DNA from: Lanius collurio
Taxonomy: Eukaryota > Chordata > Aves > Passeriformes > Laniidae
Direction of reading: 5' to 3'
NCBI GenBank assembly: GCA_020086605.1
Contig: JACBWW010000050.1
Location: 3,988,865-4,052,864 of the forward strand
DNA: 64,000 nt
The number at the start of each line of letters is the position of its first letter. The stretch's first letter is position 1. Under the pieces are notes generated by a model, which was given only the letters and a program-made list of their open reading frames with translations, was not told the DNA's origin and made no database searches. The translations under genes were made by a program, and so were the position numbers. This document shows, one piece after another, positions 36,763-48,163 of this stretch.

Positions 36763-39700
36763 TACCACGCAGAGTAGGCAAGAAGAAAGAAATCACCCAC
36801 TATACGCTGACATTTTGGAACAAAATTAAGCTTGATTTGCCAGTCCTGCCACTGTGTGGTAATGAGGAGAGCAAAGCACTCTGAGTCAGGAGGCTCCTGA
36901 GCCTTGATGCCAGCCTGCAGCTCAGTGTCCTCCTTTGACCATGGTGGTGGTGACCTCTTTATGCTTAACCAAAGGGGATTTTTCTCCCCAAACTGGCTTT
37001 CCCTCCCTAAACCAGGTGCAATAGCTGGGTTAAATTACACAGGGAAACCAGCCTCACATAACCCTTAACTGAAGGGTAAAGGGTGGAGCTGATGAAAGAG
37101 GTGTACCACAGGTCATTGCTGTACTGCATGAAGTATGGGATTCAGGTTATTTGCCATAAGACATCTCTTTGCATAAATCTAAATATGGCTCAGGATCCCC
37201 ACTGCACTTTTATAAGATTCAGTCTCCTTCCTCTGAAGTTTTGTGTCTGAACTATCATTAAATGATGAAAAAAGTCCAATCTTTTGCTTATTAGCATTGA
37301 TTTACTGGGATGTATGAAGACTTTTCAGATGTTAGTGAGGAAAATGGAATGAGGAGCGTTCTGGTGCTTTTGCTTTTAAGTAGGTCAGATCAACGAATTG
37401 ATGTGTAATAACCTGGTGGTTCCAGGTTCTTGTGAAGACATTTTGAAGATGCCAGAGGGAAGCAGAATGGGTCAGTCTAAATAGCATGGGGAGTACTGCG
37501 GGGCTTCTTATACCTTATATTTGAATCCCCTGCGGAGGTCCATTACTAAGTCATTTGTTTTAGGTGGTTAAAATATGAAAGCTAACTTTAGCCCATAGGC
37601 CTAAATGACCTGGTTAATATGCAAATAAATGCACATTATTGCAGCAGGTTTTAGTGTCCTGTGAGCTCTCCCTTTGACAAGGGAAATAAACTCCCCTCTG
37701 TGCGACATCAGCAGTGCTCAGAGCTCCTCTTTTCCCTTTTCCCCAAAGTCTCTTGAGGCAAGAAAGAACCCAAACCCAAAAGAAGCACCTAATTGCTCGT
37801 GTGTCTACCCTAGCCATTGAGAAATGTTCAGGGTGAAAATAGCTAAAATTGTACAGCAGCAGCTGGCTATGCAGTGGTGGCAGAGTGAGCGAGCATTTAA
37901 AGCATCATGTGCCATCTTTGTGGAGTTTTTTTCATATTATTCTTCTTTTTTCCCTTATTCTTTCTTGTCCTAAACACCACCACATGCAGGAAGGGCTGGT
38001 TTGAGATCACCTGGGGTGTGTTTCTGTAGAGGTGGGTTTCAGAGAAGGGGAATCCAGCAATCCTACCACTGCTCTGGGAAATGAAGTTTATAGGGTGGGA
38101 TCAGTGACAATGAAAAGATCTGGTTTCTGGAAAGGAAGCCAAAGATGAAAGCTTGCAAAAGGGACAAGGCTGCATGGTGTGGTTTGGGCTGCACTGAAGG
38201 ACAGCGGGTTTGGTTGTCAGTTGTTCACCTGGGACTTGTTGTGGGCACTCTCATCACCTGCTCTGTTCCTGTGGCTCCTCCTTGTCTCCCCAGGAACACT
38301 TCCCTGCCTTTGGCATTCCTGCACCTCCCTCCTCGACAGGAGAGAGCCTGCTCTCTTGGAAGTGGTCTGTGACAGATGAATGTCAGCTGGCTGATGTCTT
38401 CTTGGCAAGGGTGGGGGTAAAGGAGTCTGCAGGCTTTGGTGTTGGTGCTTTTGCCAAGGTCTGTGCCCTGCTTGTGCCACGCACCTTTGATTTTGTCCCC
38501 AAGTACACTGGTACATTTGTGTTTGTGTGTACACCAAAAATGTGTGCAGGAACTGAGGAGCTTTTGCTTTTAAGTTGTTTTGTTGGGTTTTTTCCTGCAT
38601 AGCTGCCTTGAGCCAAGGTCCTTTTTAAGTTTAGGGTGTTTTTTTCTTTTGTCCTCTTCCTGCACTGCTGCAAAAAATAAAGAATGAAGAGGGAAGAGCC
38701 CACTCTGGATGGCTGGTGCTGAAGAGGCTGTGAGATGGAGATTAGGGGTTGGTGAGAGCAAGCACTGCAGAGGAGAGAACAAGGTGAAGGGTACAGAGCT
38801 GGGTAAGAAAAGGACCACGTGTAAGTTAAGAGGAAAAACTGCAGACTATTTTTTTCTCCCACAAATAATTAACTTTTCTGTATTCTCCATTTTTCTGCTT
38901 TCTAAATCTCTCACGAAAGCCTCTCCTTGCTTTGGGGAGAAGTGTCACTTGAGAACCTTCTCAGAACTTGGCAGCTGTGTAATAGGGGCATGTAATCTTT
39001 TATAATCCTCTCTACAGGTTTGTAATAACCATTTCTGTTTTGAGATTCCAAAGTGTTTTGTAGGCCAAGTGGGAATTGAACTGTGAGAGAAAAATGTACT
39101 TAATATTCAGGAGCAAAGATGAGTGGTCCTGGGCAGGGAACGAGACCTGAATAAGAAGGAAGGGAAACCTTCTTAGCATTGAAGGGTCACAGCAATGGCT
39201 TCAAGCAACTGCAGGTTGTTTGAAATCTTGGGTATCCTGGGAACCAAATGGGTTTTTCACAGAGACTGCAGCTTCTGTAGCAGTGATGTCATGAGATTTA
39301 TGGGGCTGCACAAAGAGCTGCTTGTTTGCAGGAGCAAACCTGCCTGGTTTGTGACATCCCCACCTTGACTGGGTTGCGATTTCTGGTTCCGCTTGCTGAG
39401 CCACCGAGCGCTCGGTGCTTGCCTGACTGGAAATGGCTGGTGCTGGTCCATGTGGGAAGGTGCTGCTGTCCCCCAACAGGCACATCCTTCATGGTGTGTC
39501 CCCTGAGCCGGGCTGGGGGCAGCCCAGGGGGACGGAGAGCGAGGAGCAGCCCAGGGAATCGAGGATCAATGACCCTTCGTAAGTTTAGCACTTAGCAATC
39601 GGCTGGGCAGCAAGTAAGAAGCTTAGAGGAGCTCAGTAGTATTCAAGCTAATTGGTGGCTTTAAACTGCTATTAAGAGCTCCCACACCTTTTGTTCAAAG

Positions 39701-42700
39701 AAGCTGCTCGGTGACAGCAAGCTGGTGCAACTTTCTGCTTTCTAATCAGAATTACCCTGCCAGGCCAATCTGAGCTTTTTGCCTAATTTTTGCCTCTGCT
39801 GTTAGCTCCTTAGCTCTCATTTTTTTAGGACTTTGCAAGAGTCTGTTGGCACACTCAGCATCTGCTCACTAAACTAGTCGTAAGTTTTTAAGACTTGCGG
39901 TTTCTTTTTTGGAACAGCTCCATAATTTTTCCTTTTGAAAATAAAATCTCGGTGAAATTGCTCACATGGCTGTGGCCTAACTGAATTTGTGCTCTCGAGC
40001 TTCTGCAGAGCCCTTGGGTACCAGGGAACACTGAGCCCTTTTAGGAAACATCAGGGGCTGAAGGTGGCAAACGTGTTAGCGCAGGCTTTGGGAAAAGTTT
40101 GGGGTTGGAATTGTGTGTGTTACGGGGAAGTGGGAAGGGAAATCTTGGCTGATCTCTGCCATAGTCTCAGGCCTGGTGTGAAAACTCCTGAGCTGTAGAT
40201 TGGCAGAGTGGTGACGCTGCAAGAACAGGGCAGATGTATTGAGTCGGGCCCAAGGGAAGTTGGCAGGGCTGCCTGGGAGCTCAGCTGCGGGAGGAAGGCT
40301 GCTGTACCTCGCTCACTGCCGCTTGACTCTTGTACAAACAAGTCAAATCTCTCCTAGGGCAGGAACTGAAGGGGTGGGAATGATGTCAGCGAGGAGAGGC
40401 AGTGAGAGCCCGTCCTGCTGGGAGATGCCAGGCTTGTTGAACAGTAGCATTCTGTATTTTGTCTCCTGCTGGTTGCAGAGGAGACAGCCCTTGGCTGCTA
40501 AGGCATTCACTCAGCTGATGGTTTATTCCTTCTGTAGGGAGTTGAAGAGTCTGGCTGGTAGCTCTGGTAGTGGACAAAACGTTGATGCTCCCTCTTGGAG
40601 TTTTAAAGGTTAGTCTTGGAGCTGAGGTGGGACTGCTGCATGTGAGAAATTCTGAGCAGCCAGGTGAGCCTTCTCCCACCTCATCACAGCTCTGGACAAA
40701 GCTTTCCAGTGGTGGGAGGGCAACAGCTGTGCCTTTAGCTGTGGGCAGAAGAGACATGCAGTCCTCATTCAGAGGAAGCAAAAATCCTGAAGACCTCACC
40801 TGTAGGCAGTGAACAGCAGATACCTTCAGACCTCCCATCCCTAAATTTTAAGAGATTCCTTCTCCCAGAGCTGACATACTGATGGTAGGGAAATGGAAGC
40901 CCACACAGCAAGCATGAAAAATTGCCACAGTCTCATGTCTTTGAGGACACAGGACATGAAAACCGTGCCTGACTTGAACAGGTTTTACATTAATCTCTGT
41001 GTGGCTCATGAGGTTCTTCACTGGGAGAGTGGAAAACCAGTCTTGAGACTGTCTGATCACTGCCACTCAATAAAAAAGCAGTGGAAAGTTAATAGGTTAG
41101 ATTGGCAAGATTGGCCTATGCTAGAAAAATTAAAGATCTTGTGAAGAACGTGCGTTACAGTGCCAAATACGTCGGAATCTGAGAAAGTCATGGCACTGGT
41201 CATGGCTTCTGCCAGCTTCTAAAATACTGTTTTCAACTGCTTAAACCTTTTATGACTTTATTTTGTGCAGAATGGATTTTCCAGGTAGTGTTTTGGCTGT
41301 AAGCAGTTGGTGTGAGAGCTTCTGAGATCCCTGAAACCTGATGGTTTGACTAAGCTTTCTTTGCCTCCTACCCAGGATATCAGATTTCCATATAGGAATT
41401 CGGTCATCGTTGCACACAGCTGCTGGGGGAGAGCAACTGGATTCAGCTGAATTGAGGGCTGGTTGTTGCATGTGTACTGAACTTTGCTGAGCGTGGCTAT
41501 TAAATGTAAGGGGAAGAATTCACACTGGATACTTAGCTCTGTAATAACATCCTACATTAACGGCGTGCCTCTCATCCCAAAGGATCTGCTCATGCTTTCT
41601 GCACTTAAAATGCCACCTGCTTCACCAGGGATCTGTTGCTGACCACGAAAATGTGGGTACCTCTTAGCTGAAATGGAGCCGTGCCACAGAGTGGTTTAGA
41701 GGGGCAAGTGAGCACTGCTGTGCCTCACAGGCAGCTATGAGAAGCTTCCTAGAAAAGCTGCAGGCAGTGGCCACATTGTGCTTTGAAACAAAATGCCAAG
41801 ATTAATGGTGCCATTCCTAATGCATGCTGGTCGTATTTCTGAGTGCATTGTGATTCAGAGAAGAATTAATCAACCCTGAGAGCACCGTGTTTTCTCTGTA
41901 GCATGGGACTCTCTGCATGGCCACACACAGTGTGCACTGAGTTTTCCTGCTATTACACCATTAGTCATGAGCCTTGTGTTCCCTGTGTTGGGGCAGCGTG
42001 GTGGTTGTCCATACAACCTTGGAGGAGGAGAGTCCCTTCCTCTTCCAAGTGAATTTGTACGCCATGGTAGGTTTCTCTTTGAATGGTTGGTTTTGGTAGT
42101 GGCTGTCTGCCCTGTTCTGATCTTGGCTGGATCAGAAACCATTGCACGTGGCTGGGAGTTGGTTTGGGAAATAAGAAATGCAAACAAGAGCTCTGGGTGT
42201 CAGCATGAGAGAAAACAGAAGGTGCCTGGATTGTGCTGTCCCTAGCAGCCCCTGGGGAGCTGACCTCTCTCATCCTCTGCCCTGTGCAAATGTTGAGATT
42301 GTCCCTCCTGCCACTGGGCCAGGACTGCTCCTATGCCTGCATTTGCACTCAGGGCAGGGGTGCTTGAATTCCCTTCTACATCCTGCAGGTCTTCACCTGA
42401 GCATCACCAGCTCTCTGAACTAGGTGCACATCCACACACAGCTGTGTCACAGAGCTGCTGTTGCTGTTTGTTTTCACTCACATTAGTGACTTCTTTTGCA
42501 GAAATCCTGCCTTGTTCCAAGCTTTGAGGGAATGGAGCATGCTGTGTATTTCCCTTTCTGCTACCAATCATCCCCTTGAGTTCCTTCAGGAGCTTTGAGA
42601 TGGTGGAAGTTTAGTGAAAGGACTTGCAGTTGGTGTTTATCTTTGAAGCTTTGTGTCAGTGGTAAGGCTTGTTTCGACTTCTGCTCAAACTTGCTCAATA

Positions 42701-45700
42701 AAGGATGGAACTGCTGGTTACTCAAACTGGACTGTGTGGTCATGCACAGCTGGGTAGGTTGGGGTTCTGACAAGCTCTCAGATGACAGCACTTACCTAAA
42801 ATGCTTTTCTCTCATCCTGTCTCTATGGCAAGTGCATAAAACAGTGTGGAAACATTGACACTGGGCAAGCAGACCTGTTGTCAGAAGGTGTTAGGGCTCC
42901 TACTAATCTCTCTTCAGGGGAACAGAATTCCTCCCAGCATACAAACTTGGCCACTACATTAGTTACTCAGCTGCTTGGCAGCTCCTTGTTGGAAATACTA
43001 GGAACAGAACACGGACCCTAATAAAGTCGAGGAGAATTTGGCAAGTACTTCAGTTAGCCCTTGATTTCACCATAGGAATAGTGCAGTTCAGAAAAAGGAG
43101 CTCTGAGGCGTGCCAGGGGTGCTCTTGTCATCACTGGGATGGAGAGTTATTTCTGTGTTTTTATTGATGGTGAGTAGAGAGTGCTTTTTGGCAGAGACTG
43201 AAGGCATGGATTTGCCTTTAATGTAGCTGTGTTGGCTTGATTTCTGGTAATTCTGTCCTTCTCACTAGCTCTGAGGAGATGCCGCTCTTCTGGTTGCAGA
43301 AGAGCTGTTGGGGGGACTAAATGACACTGAAACACCCATTAGCCCTTGGAAATAATTTTCTGATTCTGCCCATTGCCTGCTTTTTGGAAAATGTTCTCCA
43401 CTCATGAATGCATGTGAAGTTTTAAGGAAAATAATTGTTGCATGTTTGCAGTGGGAGCTTTCAGAAATGTTCCCATCTGACAGCGCTGTTGTGCTCCATA
43501 AGTACTGCTAAACTGCCTTCAGTCTTCCCAAGATGTCCTACCCTGTCTGTGGGGATTGGCTTGGCACTGGCTGCTGCTTTCCGTGTTCCCTTGCCCTGCA
43601 CCACTCAACACTTCTGTTGTTGATGTGTGATTATGGCATCACTGTCCCTCTATTTTCCCCCTTCTTTAAAAATAAGCCCTGTACTTCAAGAATAATAAGG
43701 TACAAGTTGTCATCTGACTGAAAGAAAGGGAGCTTTGTGGGTATTTATAACATGCCTAGTGGCATTTCAGAGCCCTGAGGAAAAACAACACGGTTTCCAG
43801 TCTTCAGCGATGTCGGATGTGGCAGGAGGCAGCAGCAGGGATGTACCAAGGAGGGGATTTTTTCCAAGCTGTTACTTAACTGATATTAGCATCTGAAGGC
43901 ACATAAGGCCTGACCTTTAATCCCGAGCATAGACTTGGTGATCTGCTTACTTGAATGCCTCTTTGTAGTGCTGCAGAATGAAGGGATTGCATCAGACCCA
44001 AGAGAAATCTTCTGTCACCAGAACTTGCCTATTTAGGTGTGTGGCTGCACCAGCCCATCCCACTCATAACATCTGCAGACTCAGAGCTTTCAGATGCACC
44101 TCCCTGATCTCTCCTCCAGCCCCTGTCTGAAGTTGCATTCATCAGTGAGTGATCATTCATCTCCAGAGTTCAAGCCTTGCTGTCTGAGCTGACAGAGAGC
44201 AGCCCCACCGTTAGAAAGGACAGTCCTGACCTGGGGTCTTTCCCAAAAGTTTGTGTTCCCAGTTACACATGGACTTCTTGCAATTCACTTCTATAGCAAT
44301 TCAAACCATGGTGGTTAATTACTTTTATGGGACTTCAGTGGAAGAGGTCAGTGAGTTTTATTACATTCACGTGAAAACTCGGAGCCGAGAACATAAAATG
44401 AAGACCGAAGATGAAGAGTACCGGAAAGCAGAACAGGGTTTGTGAGCGCCCAAGTGTGTGTGTGATACTGTGCAAAGAGTCTCCTGTCTGAACTGGTAAC
44501 ATACTTCAGAATAAATTTTGAAGGCACAGCTGTTGTGAGAGGCTCCAAAGCTATCAGCCATGCAGGAGGGCGAGCTGAGAAATAATTTAAATAGGTGGGA
44601 CTGACGCACCAAGGCTGCGCTGAGGGCTTTGTTGCCGTGAGTTTTCTGGGAACACGCGTCCCACACCCGTGCAGTTTGCAATGTGCTTGCAGTGTCAGCT
44701 TGGGGAGAGCACTGAAGTTCTGGGATCTGATCCTCTGGAAATGCAGCGTGCTGAAGAGAGCTCTTGGTCAGGCTTGCAGGGGTGCTGGGGCTGTGCCCCA
44801 ACACGTGTTCAGAAGGATCCCAGTGCAAACACAAAATGCTACTGCTGTGGTGTTCTTCAGGGGTGATTGACAGCTCCAGACACCAGCCTGGCATGCTGCT
44901 CTGCCAGCAGCCTGTGCAAAGCTGTTCTGACGTAGCCAACCCACTTGGCAACAGAGCCGTGGCTGGCTCACGGCGCCTGATGACTCAGTTAAGTCCTGGA
45001 GTTGTTGTTGCAGTGGAAGAAGTCGTTCTGTTCTTCGATTCCTTTGTGCAGCCCGTGGATCAGTTGGATGCTGTCCTGCCAAGGCCTGGAGTTAGAAGAA
45101 ATCATAAGGCAAACACCTTTTGGGGCTGGGCAGGTCCTGACTGTAGATTCTGTGTCGGAGCTGGTGGCCCAGGAGGGTTTTCTTTTGCCATCAAAGTTTA
45201 CCAGCAGTTCCAGGTACAGTTTACTTGGTTACTGCTCAGCACAGCAGCTGGAGGCACTCTTGCTGCCAGCCCACCTGCATGAGCAGGACAGGGCACGCAT
45301 CCTTTTCTCCCCCTGCTGATTTATTTACCCAGGAGAGCAGATCCCCAGAGCTCTCATCTCCCCATTTCTGTTGCAGGCTCATGCCAGGAGCTCATGGCTT
45401 TGTCCTGCTCGCTCCTCTGCTCTCTGTCAGGTGTGTCATGCTGAGGCAGGGGTAGAGCTCCTGTGCTGCTGTTTGGGAAGCCAAGGTCTAAGCAGGAGCA
45501 GCAGTGGTTTTATTTTACATCTGGTTTGGTTTTTGGTTGAACACCATGATAAATGGGAGTTGCAGTTATGCCAAAAATCTACCTGGAGGGTTCATGTCTG
45601 TAATATGGACTAATACATAACTTGTGGGAGAGTCTGTTGTGCTCCAGGAGTGTGCACAAATGCACTTTAGCTTCACAGAGCATTTGGTGGTTTCCCTTAA

Positions 45701-46558
45701 TTATGCTTACACTTAATTAGAGTTTGGGCAATTTTGAGACGTGCAGCATTAGTTACCACTCACAAACTGGGTTCTGTTGGAGAAGTAATGCTGTGGAGCC
45801 TGACTCTGCATCTCAGCTTCTTCCCTGAATTATTTTACCTGAAATTAAGGGCGCAGAGGCACACTTCTTCATTATTCAGAGCAGCAGGAGACATGCAGCC
45901 TTCTCCTTTCTCTTGCTTAAAGGCTGCCTGTGCCAAGCACTTTTCTGAACCATCACAAAAATCCTAATGCAATGTGATGTTGAACGAGGCACTGAAAGCC
46001 ACCTTCCTTCTGGTGCTAGAAGCTGACACACTCCTTGCAGAGCAGAGGTGAAGGTGCAGGAAGGGGGCAAGAAGGTGCTGCAGCGTTTTTGGTAGCGAGG
46101 TGGCACATGCAGGGGCTGCGAGGAGGGAAGCGAGTGGGAGGGGTTCCTTGGTCCATGTTTAATGCTGGCACTTGGGCTGGCTCTCGCTGGAAGGTGCTGG
46201 GTGATTGAGGATTCGCTGGCCTCTAGTGGTGGCGCTGGGGAGAAGCTGCGAGGAGCAGCTGCCTTATCTCCTGCCGTGGGTGTGCTTGAAAGGTGGGTGA
46301 TGTTACAAAACATTTTGGGTCTGAACTCTCAGTCTGTTCCTCATACAGCTAAAGGAGGTCCTGGAGTCCTGTGCAGGAAGTCCCTTGAATTTTGCAGTGT
46401 CTGTTTTAGACCCTTGAGGGATCTGCAGTGTCTATGTTGAGAATTGATGATTTTTAGATTATTGCAGGCAAGTTTTATAGAACTAGAGTGCAAGATAAAA
46501 ATGAAACTTAGTCTTACAAAGCAACCAGAACTTAATATCAAAAATTTGTACGGAGATG

Positions 46559-46602
46559 AATCACAGAATTCTAGAATGGTTTGGGTTGGAAGGGACCTCG
46601 TT
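46559..46602 (-). mobile_element. CR1 LINE 3' tip, antisense
   Basis: About 45 bp only: 'aatcacagaattctagaatgg' followed by 'tttgggttggaagggacc', which is the usual antisense start of a CR1 tail. Beyond 'ctcg' the similarity stops, so this is an extreme 5' truncation or a partly deleted copy. Confidence 0.8.
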
Positions 46603-47307
46603 GGTAGTGAGACGCACAACGTCACATGCAGCACGATCATGAGAGACTTATAGAAATTGATTTGAAAATAAATTTTAATAGATCAGGACTGAGAACCAAA
46701 CAAATTGGTTTATGGTTTGGTTTGGGTTTTGGGGTTTTTTTTCAAATGTGAGTTTTTGTGTCTGTAGTGTCTGTGGCTAAATGAAAATGCACAATTTCAT
46801 CAAGTAGGTTCCCCACCAAAAGGTGCTAGTAAGCCCTCCTCAACTGAATGCCCATCCCTTGGAATTTTTCCTTCCCTTCTTCAAGCCTGCCTTCCTTGAT
46901 TCCTGTCTTCCTATATCTCTAGTCTCAAATAATCCACTTTATTATACTTATATTATGCTTTATTAAGATTTAGAGTATGTTCAGAGCAGTACCCCTTTGA
47001 ACTATTGTTTTGAGAAGAGAGTGGAAGGAAGATTAAGTTTTCATAAAAGCTCTTGGTCTTTTCAATATATTTTTCAGCCTTTGACAAAGACATTTATATT
47101 GATCTCTGGTATTGCCATTTTTGTAAGCCATGCTGTAAGTAAATAAATGTTCATGGCACACGGGTGCCTCCCAGGCTGCCCATTTTGCCCTTTAAAATGC
47201 TGAAGCAGGCCCCACCAAGCCCAGAGTGCAGTTGTGGTTCACATCTCGCTGCAGAAGGCAGGTGGTCAATGCCACATGCTAACAACATCATGGTTTTCTA
47301 TTCCCAG

Positions 47308-47435
47308 ATGTGAAGGGACCACCTACCCACAGACTGTCCTGTGGCCAGTCCCCCTACACCGAGATGACAACATGGGAGAGGAAATACTGCATCCTGACGG
47401 ACAGCCAGCTGGTGCTGCTCAACAGGGAGAAGGAG
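47308..47435 (+). CDS. RASAL2: RASAL2 coding exon 2, start of the PH domain
   Basis: This 128-bp exon has a polypyrimidine acceptor (ttctattcccag|at) and a consensus donor (gag|gtgaga). Its first two bases complete an Asp codon with the last G of exon 1. The next 42 codons (about residues 200-241) begin VKGPPTHRLSCGQ and end with TDSQLVLLNREKE. The WERKYCILTDSQLVLL run is the first strands of a split PH domain, and the order of residues matches mammalian RASAL2 as I remember it, with only small changes. SYNGAP1 has the same exon layout with a more distant sequence. This PH-C2 module places the RasGAP at membranes, where it speeds GTP hydrolysis by Ras. The exon ends in phase 0. Confidence 0.92.
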
Positions 47436-47548
47436 GTGAGACAAGCTCTTGTTGGCACCTTAGTATTTGCCTTTGGGCTTTTATTGGTGAAGGAGAAGGC
47501 AGCTTTCTTCATCTCCCCTTCATTCCACTCCTGAATGCTTTGAAATAT

Positions 47549-47552
47549 GTGC
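47549..47552. repeat. Left copy of LTR target-site duplication (gtgc)
   Basis: The 4-bp sequence gtgc immediately precedes the terminal TGATGCCT and is repeated at 47965-47968 directly after the terminal AGGCATCA. Four-base duplications are usual for gammaretrovirus-like (ERV1) integrases. Confidence 0.75.
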
Positions 47553-47964
47553 TGATGCCTGAGGTGGCCACCTAAAACACAGGGACTAGACAAGAATAAG
47601 AGACTAAAAGGAGGTGTTTATTTGAAGGGCCTTCAAAGGTACACCCTGGGCAGCCCAAAGGCTGCACCCAAGATGGACCCTGGGTCACGGGTTCCTCACC
47701 CTTTTGTAAGTTTGGTTCATTTGCATATCAGGGTTAATTCTCCAATTATAACCTCAGTCCATCATGTAATTACCCCAAGTTTGCTCCCCCCCCTTCAGAA
47801 GCTTTCAGTTTACACATTTTGGGCCTTGAGGTGGAAACCTAGAGAGGTTTGTTATGTCTGACCAGCATGAGAGAACAGCAGCTAAAAGGCCACAGGAAAC
47901 TTCAGAGTTACACACCAGGCAGTGCAGGATTTGAAAAATATAAAAGTTCAAACCTAAGGCATCA
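47553..47964 (-). mobile_element. Solo LTR of an endogenous retrovirus, antisense to RASAL2
   Basis: A 412-bp element bounded by perfect 8-bp inverted ends (TGATGCCT...AGGCATCA) and flanked by a 4-bp direct repeat (gtgc). Read on the minus strand, it has a TATA-like 'ggttataattgg', an octamer-type ATGCAAAT and a poly-A signal AATAAA about 80 bp before the 3' end, which is the layout of U3-R-U5. No gag, pol or env sequence adjoins it, so it is a solo LTR left by recombination between two LTRs. It sits 117 bp inside intron 2. The 4-bp duplication suggests an ERV1-type element; I cannot name the family. Confidence 0.8.
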
Positions 47965-47968
47965 GTGC
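47965..47968. repeat. Right copy of LTR target-site duplication (gtgc)
   Basis: The partner of 47549-47552, directly after the LTR end. Confidence 0.75.
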
Positions 47969-47979
47969 AAGGCAGAAAA

Positions 47980-48163
47980 GGGAATTTAAGACAAAATTCT
48001 TTACTATGAGAGTGGTGAGACACTGCCCAGGGAGGTTGTGGATGCCCCATCCTTGTAGGTGTCCAAGGCCTTGAGCAGCCTGGTCTAGTAGGAGGTGTCC
48101 CTGCCCCTGGCAGGGGCTTGGCACTAGGTGACCTTTGAGGTGCCTTCCAGCCCCTCAGTGCTC
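47980..48163 (+). mobile_element. CR1 LINE 3' fragment, sense
   Basis: Sense CR1 tail: 'actatgagagtggtgagacac', 'gcccagggaggttgtggatgcccc', 'aggtgtccaaggccttgagcagcc', 'ggaggtgtccctgcccctggcagggg' and 'gacctttgaggtgccttccagcccc'. It begins about 15 bp after the solo LTR. Confidence 0.88.

Larger units (their letters stand above)
23512..47307 (+). other. RASAL2: RASAL2 intron 1 (23.8 kb)
   Basis: The intron has a GT donor (gtaatg) and an AG acceptor (ttttctattcccag). Inside are CR1 remnants (30312, 36611, 46559), a 14-bp tandem duplication at 24538-24565 and an ATAAGT-type tandem array at 32247-32470. No other exon could be supported. Frames of up to 194 codons on the minus strand near 44.4-45.0 kb lack homology I recognise and overlap frames on the other strand. 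Confidence 0.75.

Noticed and set aside
40386..40838. A 150-codon minus-strand frame.
   Set aside because: No domain, no flanking splice or promoter signal, and overlap with open frames on the + strand.
44251..44445. A 64-codon + strand frame ending in a charged run (residues about 40-64, rich in Lys, Arg and Glu).
   Set aside because: It looks exon-like at its end, but there is no clear acceptor before the charged part, the frame stops with TGA shortly after, and joining it into RASAL2 is not needed because exon 1 and exon 2 already fit in phase.
44367..44951. A 194-codon minus-strand frame, one of the longest in the window.
   Set aside because: Composition is Ser/His/Cys-rich without a motif, several frames overlap on the other strand, and no homology is recognised.
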